Below are positions 23,501 through 34,928 of a stretch of DNA of 64,000 bases, piece by piece. The DNA lies in assembly GCA_947652115.1 (NCBI GenBank), contig OX393564.1, positions 23,173,076 through 23,237,075 on the forward strand, in the 5' to 3' direction. The notes under the pieces are model-generated. The model made no database searches. It saw only the letters and a list, made by a program, of their open reading frames with translations, and was not told the origin of the DNA. Made by a program: the position numbers and the translations under genes. How positions within the stretch are numbered: the first letter of the stretch is position 1; every line of letters begins with the position of its first letter. The stretch comes from Blastomussa wellsi. Taxonomy: Eukaryota > Cnidaria > Anthozoa > Scleractinia > Plerogyridae.

Positions 23501-26500
23501 GACTAACATTCACATCTGTTCTTCTGTTTTTTTTTTTTTGCTATTTCTACAGCTTATTTACCATAGCAAGATTTTGTTTTAAATGGGATCAAGTGTTTCA
23601 CGCCCCAAGTTACAAAATGTATCATCTCTCCTTTATTCCAGATACTATTTGAGAAAATCTCACGGTAGCAAAAGATGGATTGTGTATCTTGATGGTAAGT
23701 AAACTCGCGTTAACAAATTTACGTTTGCTCAACTTAGCAGTCGATTGAGCCTAGAAGAAATCGTAGACCTGGATCACACAAAATAGTGCAATACTGAGTA
23801 AAGCACTTAACCCGAATAAAATTACAGTGACAGTGGACTCGACTACTCCTTTATAACTTCTTCTGCTAAAATGAAGAAGAAAGGAAAACGAATCACTTTC
23901 AAGAAAGTACTGATTAATAGCTTTCATTTGAGTGGTCACTCAATAGGGTTTCATGCACAGACTAAAAAGTTTAAAAAAACCGTTTTCTCGTGTAGTCCTT
24001 CTGACGGTTTTTCGTGAATTTTAGTTTTCCTCAATGGCTTTAATTTGAATATTCACGCACATCTATGCAAACTCAGACTGTGTCCATAGGCTACGGGCCG
24101 GGGGGGGGGGGGGGTCAGGGGGGTGTACAGCCTCCCCAAATTTTGGGCAAATCAGATTTTTTGGGCAGCATGAGAAAATTTGGTCAAGGCAACTTGGGGG
24201 AAGTTTTTGGGCAAATGGTTCACTCCTCCCCCCCCCCCGGGCAAAAAAGTATCCGTACGCCTACGGCTTAAATTAATTTAGAACCAATTAAGCTTTAACT
24301 CTTGGACCGACTTCAAAGTTAATAATTTCAGATTGAATATTGCTCTCTTTCCGACTAGGCACTTGACATTTTTATGGATCCGGAATTTCCGACCTCTTTA
24401 TTCAGTTGCGGTAGCCTGCGTAGCTGCCGGGCTATATTTGCGGTATTTAATTGACTATCAATTTTCTACAGCAGTAATTCTTTTTGCCACCAGATGCAAC
24501 TTGTAAAACGGAGATCAGCGTGTTGATCGGAAATAGTCAGGGGGCAAAATGAGCCTTATAGGATCAGAAATGTCGTTTGGTTATCGTAACTGGAAGCTCA
24601 GAAAACCGGCGCAAATTCACATGTTGACTATGCATGCAACAAAGCAGATCTTTTCAGGTCACGTTATTAAACTTTGATTGTTCTCCTCTATTTTCTTGAT
24701 TTTCAAGTTCTAAACTTGAGAATTAAAGGGGCACTGTCACTTTTCCAACATCAATGGAAACCCAAACATAATGATGTAGTTTTGTTACCTAGGACTATAT
24801 CACTACATATCATTGAAACCATTTATTGGCGCCTATCACTTAGGATGACAAGTATATAAATGGATTGAAATTTAGACAAAAGCTAGCCAGTTTTTTCAAA
24901 TTCTAGAACCATTCCTTGAAAGTATGGCCAGAACGCCTAATTCCTCCTCTTTGTTGGCCCGGTGTAACCAGTTGTATTTTTAGCTTTCTGTAACCATTTT
25001 TAACCACTGAAACTTTTTCTCGGGCTCCCTGGGAGTTCTAGCTTATTGTTTTTTTTGTCAGATTGTAATCCTTTAATTATAAAATGCATGTTAAAAAAAT
25101 AAGCTGACCTTCTAAAACCACTTTTTTTCTTGGCCCAGAAGAAATTATTTTTAGGTAAGTGAGGGCTCCCTCAGAGATTTTCCCTTTCTTTAGCTTTTAA
25201 TCCTTTAATTGAATGCAAGGAAAAGAATCCTGACCTGCTGTAGGCTCTGTAATCTTCGTGAAAAGCTTGAGGCGTGTCTTCCTGTTGGACAAGCGAATGT
25301 GGCCACCTACGGATTGTCCTCGACCTAAGTCGTCATGCTTACTGAGTAAGCATTTCTTATATAGTGTGAAATTTAAGGGTCCTTGGACCGAGTGTAAAAT
25401 AATTCCCGACATTTCTTCGAGATTTCGTTGTTAGCGTTTCTTTTTGCTGGCATGCAGAGAATGTCCTGTGATTACACCACCGAATAACGTGTTAAAGAAG
25501 AATAATTATTCTGGCTACAGTACCGCGGGCCTTGAAAAGCTCGCCAGCTGGTAAATAATGATTCTGTTGTTTTTAATTGTTCCAAAGAGAGAATTTAAAA
25601 TCATGAAAATATTCCCTTGTTAAAGGATACAAGCATTAACAAGCGAAGAACGATAACGAAAATTGTCATGCGATTTTTATACAAAAAGAATGTGTCGGGG
25701 TTTTTTTTCACATTTTTGACAACCATTTTAACACGGCATGAAAACATTATTTTACTCGATGGATGAGCGACGTGTTTGTTTTTGTTTTCGTCTGGCCACT
25801 GTAAAATGTTACCTTTTAATTTTTTTAAATATTTGTAAAAGCAAAGCCGATGTGATTTATTACAGTGTCACCAGCATTTAAAGAGGGGCTAGATTAAGTG
25901 CAATTTAATTTTTAATTTCAGCACTAACCAACGGGTCATTCAGGAATTATGAGAAATAGCACAATATAATAATGGGTAAAGCGGGGTAGAGGAATTCAAA
26001 AGGAACGCACAAAAGATTTAATTAAAGGGGCATGGACATTTGGGTAAACTTGAAAACCGTCCGCCCTGCCTTTATCAATTTTATCCCATTTTCTTTCCAC
26101 ACAAGAAATATCTCATGTTGTCTGTCATTTATAATGCTCGAAATGCATCCTTGTTTGTGGCCGTGGTTTTAACAACTGGAGAAACTATTGCTCTGCCAAT
26201 TTGAGGTTTATAGAGCTAGCTCATAGTTAACAAAAAATGATCTAAAATTATTTTACTTCTCTTAATTCTCATTATTTAATTAGGCGGTGAGTTTTGTGAC
26301 AGCGCCGCATCTTGCGACGAAAGGTACACAAATATGAAGGAGCTGATGTCGTCTCGCAATTGGAGCACAACGTTAAAAGGTAGAAGATTCAAGACGAGCT
26401 TAATTCTGATCCATTTTCACGACTTAATGGAGCTAGGGAATTTATCAAATTCGTCTTTGAGTATATTCATTGTTGTCTTGTTATTTCGTGTTACTCCATT

Positions 26501-29500
26501 TCCATGACATTCTCTCCCTCCCCCAACAATTAACGGACTAGAGCGAGTTTCAAACGAGTGTCGTAAAACCAAAACCAAACTAGTAAATTACTTTGGCCAA
26601 TCACAAAGGACAGAGACAATTCAGGGATCCAATCAAATCTGGAAGTAATTACATGTAGCCGACACAAAGCGCGGGTAAAGGTGCGGCCACTTCTGATTGG
26701 TTGAAAAAGTGGCGCGATATTTTTTAACCAGCCTTTTAGCGAAGTAGTGCAAAACCAAAGCAATTCGCTAATTACTTTAGGCACTCAATTGAAAACCGCA
26801 CGAAGATACCAGTTTGTGCCCCCTGTGCAATTTTTCTCGACCCGGAGTCGAATGCACCAACAGTTCGGCCACGTCAGCTTAAATTGTCTAGTCGATCACT
26901 GCCTTTCCAACATCAAAAACATGACAATTGGAGGGTAAGGAGAGTCGCTTTCATTTTCATTCTCGCAGATCTCAGCCCACAGCGGTCATTTCCAGTGATT
27001 GTCATAGCTTGTCACCATGTACCCAATGGCGCATTTGAACAGTTATCTTGTCTCCATCTCGTCTGGGGCATTTTCCATTTTGTTTAGCACAAAATACTAA
27101 CCATGCACAATAATTCAAGCAGTGTGATACTGCTGGAATTATCCGATGCGTTTCCTTTCCACTGATGGTGAGGCGTTTGTTTCTCTAACAGGTAATGGAA
27201 TACTCTCGACGGACCCCCACGAAAACCCGAGCTGGTGGAATACTAACCACGTGTAAGAATTCAAGTCAACTTTGTAGATAGGCCTAGACCGTTGGTAGCA
27301 AAAACGACAGCCGAAGCAATTAGAACAGAGTATCAAAATTCCTAGCTTGCACATAGTACAAACTAACTGAGGACACCCAACTACTTTACAATTAAGAAAT
27401 ATATATGCAATAAGAAATAAGACAAAACAAACTGAAAAAAAAAATATATCTCATTAGACGTTTTGTTTTGTAGCATCGCTGAGTATTTTTTACGAGTTGT
27501 GCCGTATTTTGATGAGCCCGTAGGGCAAACAACGAGTAAAACATTTATTATCCAACACGCCAAATTGTTATGTCCGTGAGGGCGAATTTCTAACCGTTTC
27601 TCTGAAGTGCAAATACCGCGTGATATTTGTACTCGTTTCGGGTGTTACTCTATGAAACACAATATGGATAATAAGTATATAAAATTATATACAATAAGAC
27701 TTGGAATCAATAACGTATATTCTAAGCATTACACAGATGACAGTTTTTACATTCCTGAAAGAAAGTTCCAGATGTCCACTTTTCTCAATTGCCTCTTAAA
27801 AATTTCAATTGATTCGGATTTCTTGATATGTTTATTTAGTTTGGACCATATTCTATCTAATACCGTGTTTACCAGAGGTAGTAGTGTTAATCCTTGGAAT
27901 AGAAAAATCGTCCGAGTTTCTAGGGTTATAGCCACTATTGCTTAGATGAAAGATGTCGGATATATAACCAGGGTATAAATTATTTTTAACTTTGTACAGA
28001 CAGGAGGTTTAATTATCCTGCGTAACTGGCGAGATTTCTCAACCGAGTTTCTTCTTGAAGGCGGGGTGCCTTTGTTTTGGCGGCGAAGCCATCCATTCGG
28101 TGAGCGGTCGAGTTCCACTCGCGGTTTAGCCGCTCGCGAATTCTCTCGCGGTCGCCCGCGAAGGCGGCCACTCTACTAAGTCAGTCGCGCCCGCTGATTC
28201 CGCCAGCTACGCATACTAAAGGGGTTGGATTAAGAAAATGCATGGCCATGATGAGTAGAGGTTTAGCTTTGACGGTTAACGAAACGGGAAACGTATTTTG
28301 ATGCTAAACGCCTGGTGGTTAGATTATTTCGCGCAAGATAAATAAGGTAGTACCATCGCTCCCATTCCTTAAAAGGTCTGTTTGGTTAACATTATTAGTT
28401 TTTTTGTTATGATTTAGCTACATAACTGAATTTGAAAGAGAGTTCAGATGTTTATGTATATTGTTTGTCCTCAGGTTCGTACCTTACTGCTCAAGTGACG
28501 CTTGGAGTGGCAATGCATCCAAGTGGGAAACAAACGGTTAGACCACATTATTAACCTGCCGTTAGTCACGATTTTTACAACGGTAGATTTAGGGGAGAAA
28601 CGCATAAACGGTTTGCAGTACCTTTCCACCGCTGTTTTCAACTCTAACAAGAGTACCTTACACTTCTGTCAGTGTTCAATGTCCTGCTGGCTCATATTTG
28701 TCCACTGTGATTCGAGAGCTATTTTTGTGTTACCAAAGACGTTTCGCTTTTTGTAATGTTCCATCCCACACACGTTTCTGGGGCACCCAACTGAACGAAT
28801 CTGTTCCTCGCTTTATCTGTTCCCCAGCGCAAATGTTGCTGGCTGGTAAAATGTTTCAGCATGACCAGTATATATGTTTTTTTTCCTGGGAGTTGTCACT
28901 GAAAAAAATGCTATTTTTGTGCTGGTTGATTAAGACTCGGAGAGGTCCTGGAAGAATTAGATAGAGACTTGAACGAAAGTCAACAGCTTACAGAAGAAAA
29001 TGCTCGACGAGGGCTTGAGTCGCGTTGATAAGAGTGGATTTCAAATGCTTCAGTGCCATTTCACTGGCTTGGAATTTCTTTATAGATCATGTGCTTGAAA
29101 AAAGAAACAGATAAATGTTCCCCAGCAACACTCAAGAACACTTGGAAATGTTTTGATATTATATATTTTCATTTATTGCGGTAAAAGAATGCATTCTGCC
29201 ACAGTTTTTTTCGATGGGCACCCCTGACGTTTTGGCTTATATGTTGCATTTTTGTATCGGGAAACGTCACGGCCTCTCTGATGGAGGTTTCTTTACCTTT
29301 TAGTAACCAAGTTATTTTTTGTTACCTTAAGTACTCTGCTCTTGCAGACGAATTCTCGAGCTATTCATTAGGTTTTTTAGGCTTTTGTGTTTATTTTTAG
29401 AACGGTTCTCATTTCTTGGAACAAGAATATTGGAAAAAGTGATCGAAGAATTGGTGTCAAGCCGAAGAGGCCTTAACCATGCCCATCATTTACTTCTAGC

Positions 29501-30231
29501 TGGAAGCAGGTATGTTAAAAGTTGTTGTTTTAATACTGCCTGTTCAGGTTCATTGCCAAGTTTGTTACACCATATGAATACTACTCTCAAAGGTACTATT
29601 TTTTGTGTGTGCATCTTCAGTGTTACGGTAAGCAGGGGACGTTAAAGAACCCACGCACTTCTCGCAAAGAGTAGAGAATGAGGTTGCCGATGTTGTGGTC
29701 TGGCCTCGTTTCATGGGTTGGTGCTTAACATAGGGATAACCTTCCCCCTTGGACGGACTTGTCCAAGAAAAATTGAGTATGAAGTATCAAGTGAAAGAAC
29801 GAGCAAAAGAGCAAACGAATAGTAAAACGAACGAACAAATTAAACCGACAATCTGGTAAACGAACATGAAACGAACTATTGAGCAAGCGAACAGACAAGC
29901 AAGCAAATAAGCTAACGGGAAGTGAAGAAAGAATATTTGTACTTGTTTCGTTTCACAGTGCTGGTGGTATCGGCGTGATCCTCAATCTGGACAGACTGGC
30001 ACGAAGGCTTGCGATGGCCGGGCTAAAAGTTCAGGTCCGTGGCCTAGCTGATTCTGGTTGGTACTTGGACATTCCTGCGTGCCATGGAGGAAAGAAGAGC
30101 TGTCAGCTAGCTCAGCAGAACAACGTGATCAGGCGGGGAATGACGTAAGTAGCCACGTGACTGTCAGGTGACCGGCCAAATAGCCTAGTTTCGAATTGTT
30201 TGTGCGTGAAAGCCTGGTAACTATTTTAAAG

Positions 30232-30276
<45 letters not shown>

Positions 30277-33200
30277 GTATAACAATATAATTTGGTTTTA
30301 TCAACCCAGTTGATCAAACCAAATTAAACTATTTTAAAGCATGAGGACGAGGCTCAGGGGAATAAAGACACGACAAAGGCGCTTATTTTGAAAGCAAAAC
30401 AGGTGAAAATGAGGTATTGTGCCATTTCCATGTGCAAAAACAATTCCAAAAAGCGACCATACCCCAACGTTTTCGATTTTCCGAGCGAGAAAAGGCTTCG
30501 AAAGAAATGGAGCACCTTTTGCCGGTGAGCTGACAAGGAGTTTCAGCCTTTTCTCGCTCTCCCGTAATCCAAATTCCGTTCTCCTGTGGTTCGTCGCCAG
30601 AAAACCCCGCCAGCGATTGATTCAATACATTCTTCTGTAAACCAAGTAGCCCGTAGAAACGAAACCTGAAAAAATTGTATAAATAAACTTATTGGCCACG
30701 TTTTTCTTCTTCCACACTGTAGATATTGGCGAGGGATTGTTCCAGACGATTGCGCGAGAAGAAATCCGTCAGAAAAGTGGAAGTGCTACTTTGCAGAGAA
30801 TGTGTATCGCACAGACAGTCAATCCCCAAGACATAGTAGGTTAATACGGTTATAGGCTAAGCAACTTCTCCTGATCTAAACCGGTTTTATATCCTCCTAG
30901 AAAAACATATAGCCAAAGAGTGTGAACACGCAGAAATACGTATGCATCATTCTGCATGTGCAGATCATTATTTTGGTGTATCGCACAGACAGTCAATCCC
31001 CGAGACATAGTAGGTTAATACGGTTATAGGCTAAGCAACCTCCTTTTCTAAACCGGTTTTATATCCTCCTAGAAAAACATATAGCCAAAGAGTGTGAACA
31101 CGCAGAAATACGTATGCATCATTCTACATGTGCAGATCATTATTTTGGTGTTCAATAATAGACTTATCTATGTTTTTATAACAACGATAGCGTCTCCTCC
31201 AATTGGATTTTTATTCTTTACTTATCTGCGCTTGACGTTTCTGTTGAGTCAGCTTTTAGCTCACCGATCGCGCGCTGCACAATGGGTTTGAAAGAATGGG
31301 TTTTTTACACCCTCTGAAAACTCGACCTACCTTTTACGGTGCACAGCTGCAGTAGTGCCACATGAACGTGCTGCTTAATCGAGCTTTCATTCGAATTCAC
31401 CCACAGACTTACATGAAAAACCGAGAACCATCATGTACATGCAGCATAATAAACATTAGTATAAATTATACTGAAACAGTGGATAGCGTTCAGGGCGCAC
31501 GCTGATTGGTTAATCAAACATGAGATATCCGTTGCTATTCACCTCCGAGCGCACAATTGGTTAGGCTCCCGGACCCTAGCGTAAATAAACGGTTAAAGTA
31601 ACTACTTTTGAGCTACATATCTCGCTGTTTTAGTATATACTAAAACAACTATTTACCTCAGTGTCGGTGACTAGTTGTTAAATACCATTTGAAAGTATCG
31701 CTCAGTACCTACAATAGTCCCACACTAACAGAGTCGGAAAGTAAAAGGGCTTACTCCCCCCGGGGACTCGCATATTAAAGGGGCCGATCTGGGCGTGGCC
31801 CAAGCTTTTTTTGACCCCTAAAAGAGACCATGAAAACTTTGATTCTGTGAATCGAGTAAATAAAACGAATTAGAAATATACACATTATATATATATTTAT
31901 ATTTCTTCGCGCGCAACCCTGAAAGAGACCTTCACGGCTAAATATAAGGGCGTTTTGCCCAGAACACCCTAAGTGAGACCAAAATCTGAAATTTGCACCC
32001 CTAAGCGAGACGACGAGCATTCCCGCCCCTTTCATATGCGAGTACCCACCCGGGCTTATTCCCTTGTACACGATAGGGGATTTAATTAGTCTTGTATGAA
32101 CTAAGCTCACTCAACAAATCAACTGCCATTAGTATATAACCCACGTGATTTCTTTAAATTTTAACAGGCCCATTGTTCGTTTTCCAGTGGTTATATGACC
32201 AAGCGCAATTAGCCTGGGCCCTGTCAAGAACGTTTCAAATGCCCGAACGACTAGCTAGCGACAACAGCCGCATCAGTTACATCGCTCTCCAACTTGGGAA
32301 GAGAGTAAAGGAATCACTCAATCGCACCCAAGCCATAGCTTGGTAAGTTCTCTTCCACGTTGAAGGGACGTCAATTATTTTTAAGCCAAGAAAGTTCGCT
32401 TTCTAGAGCAGCATCAGGGACGGCGGAGCCGGGGGGGCTTCAGCCCCCCCCCCCCCTTCCACTTTTTACGACAATGAAAATTTTTATTTTTAGTACTGGG
32501 TTCGTATTTACAAAACTTCCAAAATATTGCTTTAGCACAAAAAGTACCTGTCATTTTACACCTGTCCTGGTTGTCTTTGTCCGACGTTGAAAATTTCCGA
32601 GCCTCTAGATTTCAAAATTTTATAGGGGAGGATGCCCCCAGACCCCCCCTACAAACTCGCGCCTCCGGCGCTCATTTTCAAGCCCCCCCAATTTCAAATA
32701 CGCTCCGCCGTCCCTGAGCATGCGTTTTATCAGCGAATAGTTGACAATAGGAGAGCCAATCAGATTCGCGGATGTTCTCAATAATGACAACACGTAGAGC
32801 GTCTGCAAATGCAGAATAGTGGCCTTACCATTGTCATGCATTTGATGCATGAGGCTCTGGCTTGGATATGTGGAGGGTAGCCTCATTCCACGTAGATTGA
32901 TAGATTGACTGATTGATTGATAGATTGATTGATTGACTGACTGACTGACTGACTGACTGACTGACTAACTGACTAATTGATTGATTGATTGATTTTGTTT
33001 GTATGCATTGTTTGTTTTGTTGTTGTTGTTGTTTGAGCGGGTGTGGGTCGCCAAGACGATGCCGCTCCTCAGTTATTTATTCGCGCTTTTCAGAAAGTTT
33101 GAATAATAGCGTAGAATGCTCGCTAGCATACTTACAGTAACAGTTTCCTGTAAGTACTGTGCGCTTGGAAAACAAGGCGCCATTTTGGCACACATTATCG

Positions 33201-34048
33201 CCGGCACTGCCTTTTTCACCGTTTTGTGGCATTTTTTCAGGACGCTAATGCCAAGTTCAATTATTCGTGTTCTTTGGGTGAAGAATTAATGTTAAAATTG
33301 TATCTCGAGTTAGCAGTAAGTTGCATGTTCTCGTTTTTTTCTTTCAGTGCCGTGTTCGCGCCGTCGTGTTATGCTCACACAATTCTCACACGAGAGTAAG
33401 TATGCTCTTCAACGTCATACATTATTGGTTTATTGAAACAGCAGTCCAACACTCGGCTCAATTTACCTATGCACCCCGCCATAGCTTACCCCGTTCTCTG
33501 AAGCAGGAAGTCACGAGAAATACTTCCCTCAGTGGATGCAGGAAGTCACGAGAAATGGATGCTAGTCCATCGCAGGTGATTCCCTGCATTTTGCCTGGCT
33601 GTATTAGCAGTTGGCTAACATCTTTTTACACCTGCCTCCTTCACATGCTATTCTTTTCTTTTTCGCGAGCGGGCGACCGGGGACGAGGCAATTTATACTC
33701 TTTTGGGCTGAGAGAGGCACTAAGAGTAAACTGTCTTGCCCAGGACCGACACCGACTTCAACATGGAACATTCGATTCAAGTTACTTTATTAATCCATTT
33801 TGTTCTTGATTTGCAGTGACTGGCTCAAAGTCATGGTAGATGGCAAGAATCTTAACAATGCACTGGACGATTGGTACCAGTCCACCGGCTCGGCTAACTG
33901 TAAGACGCTCATTGAAGACGCATGCCATTACCCAAACTGTGACAGAACGTGTCCCCCACTAGATTTGCCGCAAAGAAAGACGCCACGTTCCCATGGCGTG
34001 CCAATCAAACCAAACTCTGGCAGGTCTGACAGACCAAGATCGAACTAA
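20522..34048 (+). CDS. NOTUM: NOTUM-family carboxylesterase (Wnt deacylase)
   Basis: Twelve coding exons: 20522-20524, 20984-21201, 23642-23694, 26284-26379, 27192-27252, 28475-28536, 29401-29509, 29959-30144, 30723-30835, 32168-32342, 33348-33395 and 33817-34048; 451 residues. NOTUM is a secreted alpha/beta hydrolase that removes the palmitoleate from Wnt proteins and so switches off Wnt signalling. A hydrophobic signal peptide covers residues 1-22. Family blocks in order are TTCNDGTPAGYYL, WWNTNHVFVPYCSSDAWSG, LLLAGSSAGG, VQVRGLADSGWYLD, FQWLYDQAQL and FAPSCYAH. The predicted triad is Ser201, Asp311 and His369, matching human Ser232, Asp340 and His389. Many cysteines fit a secreted protein. 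The oxyanion-region segment reads GGEFC where vertebrate NOTUM has GGWYC. Exon 1 contributes only the ATG. All phases join without a stop. It could be the NOTUM orthologue or a lineage-specific paralogue. Confidence 0.9.
24060..24270. repeat. G-run/C-run repeat in intron 3 of the NOTUM-family gene
   Basis: Runs of about 15 G and about 12 C bracket a segment with repeated TTTTGGGCAAAT words. The outer ends (GGCTACGGG and CCTACGGC) are weakly inverted. It is probably a decayed non-autonomous transposon. Confidence 0.5.
28019..28213. mobile_element. MITE with TGCGTAACTGGCG ends
   Basis: TGCGTAACTGGCG at the left is matched by CGCCAGCTACGCA at the right, about 195 bp apart. The interior is GC-rich with CTCGCGG words, in contrast to the AT-rich intron. 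It lies in intron 5 of the NOTUM-family gene. Confidence 0.7.
30289..30330. repeat. Hairpin matching a Penelope-element terminus
   Basis: TTATCAACCCAGTTGAT followed by AAACCAAATTA matches the end of the Penelope fragment at 43288-43322 almost base for base. Here it also forms a short hairpin (AATTTGGTTT against AAACCAAATT). It lies in intron 8 of the NOTUM-family gene. Confidence 0.55.
30409..30528 (+). pseudogene. THAP zinc-finger first-exon remnant
   Basis: An open frame of 39 codons begins MRYCAISMCKNNSKK and continues with VFDFPSEK and LRKKWSTFC. It shows the N-terminal half of a THAP DNA-binding domain: the first C-x4-C pair (residues 4 and 9), the FP motif (24-25) and the invariant tryptophan (34). 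The second zinc pair (C-x2-H) is missing. A good splice donor (GTGAGC at 30525) follows where THAP genes often have an intron, but no continuation was found before the next NOTUM exon at 30723. It is probably a duplicated or transposed exon stranded in intron 8 of the NOTUM-family gene. It could still be an alternative first exon. Confidence 0.55.
30802..31149 (+). repeat. Tandem duplication spanning an exon end and splice donor
   Basis: A unit of about 174 bp at 30802-30975 is repeated at 30976-31149 with only a few differences (for example CCCCAAG against CCCCGAG). The unit starts inside NOTUM exon 9 (GTGTATCGCACAG) and includes the donor at 30836, so the second copy carries a duplicate exon end and donor. 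Reading past the first donor meets a stop within eight codons, so the first donor must be used for the family protein. Confidence 0.85.
31753..32056. mobile_element. MITE with CTCGCATATTAAAGGGGC ends
   Basis: CTCGCATATTAAAGGGGC at the left pairs with GCCCCTTTCATATGCGAG at the right. Both ends are followed outwards by CCCGG-rich sequence. It spans about 300 bp and encodes nothing. It lies in intron 9 of the NOTUM-family gene. Confidence 0.7.
32405..32718. mobile_element. MITE with CAGGGACGGCGGAGC ends
   Basis: CAGGGACGGCGGAGC near 32405 and GCTCCGCCGTCCCTG near 32704 are exact reverse complements. AGCAT occurs on both outer flanks. The interior has G/C runs. It lies in intron 10 of the NOTUM-family gene. 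Confidence 0.75.
32897..33000. repeat. (GATT/GACT)n tetranucleotide repeat
   Basis: About 25 units alternate between GATT, GATA and GACT over 100 bp in intron 10 of the NOTUM-family gene. Confidence 0.9.
33540..33745 (-). mobile_element. tRNA-derived SINE, reverse orientation, diverged
   Basis: On the minus strand TCCTGGGCAAGACAGTTTAC, then TGCCTCTCTC and GGGAATCACCTGCGATGGAC, follow the order seen in the body of the SINE at 63592. The tRNA-like head is not well preserved. It lies in intron 11 of the NOTUM-family gene. Confidence 0.65.
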
Positions 34049-34875
34049 TGGTCTTATGAAATAGTACTTAAAGGGTCGAGCCAGAAAGGGGAGAGGGGTA
34101 TGCTTAAACCAGTGGTCCAAATTAAAAAAAGCCGCCATGATGGTCTATATATTATAATGCAAATTACCCATGTTGTCTTTCAAAGGATGGACAACCGTCT
34201 TTTCTCCATTACACGCCCCGGTGTTTATTTAAAACACGGCCTTGTTGATTCAGCGTTGATTTGAACCCGGCGTTTATTCTGGGCCCGGCGTTTATAAAAC
34301 AAGGGTATTTTTCCAATATTTTGGACTCCTCGTTCTTTACTGATTTTACATAAAATTAAATGAATTTAAGGCAAAATTTAACACAAACCTTTACCAGAAC
34401 AGAGCCCAAATGCCACCAGTTTGATAGTTTCTTTGATGTGTCGGAAAAAAACCGGAAAAATTGAATTGTTAGAACGTGTTCGCCTGTGAAGCTAAATGAT
34501 TTCACCTATTTGTTAATAAGATTTAGTTGTGTGATACCAAATTAGAATAATTAGAATAATTTGATTTTGATTTGATTTGATAATGCCGGACCTCGGTTAA
34601 ACGCCAGAACCCCGATTAAACGCTGGGGGCGTTTATTTAAACCTTTGGAAAAGAAACGTCTGCAACCACAAACTGACTAATGAAAAGACCATCCGAGAAT
34701 ACTTCAAAATTAGGACCAACTAGGTGCAAACTCCATAAATTTTTCCTTCGTTTTCCAAGTTCTACTCAAAAAGTGTAGTGGTTAATTTGCATTTTCTGTT
34801 AACTTGTGAACAAAAACGAGTCTAAGTGCGAAACCATTCATATGAAAAGGTGTTTTACCTGCAACTTCGTTTTTC

Positions 34876-34928
34876 GTGCCAAGGCCCTGCCGGCTAAGAG
34901 AAACGAAAAGGGCTATGGGGACGAGAAC
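34876..34928. repeat. Solo end of the CTCGTCCCCAGAGCC MITE family
   Basis: GCCGGCTAAGAG and GGGGACGAGAACG match the right arm of the MITE at 3136-3424. The other arm is absent. Confidence 0.6.

Noticed and set aside
33321..33809. 162-codon frame overlapping NOTUM exon 11
   Set aside because: It is in a different frame from the phase-consistent exon 11 and reads through a reverse-oriented SINE.
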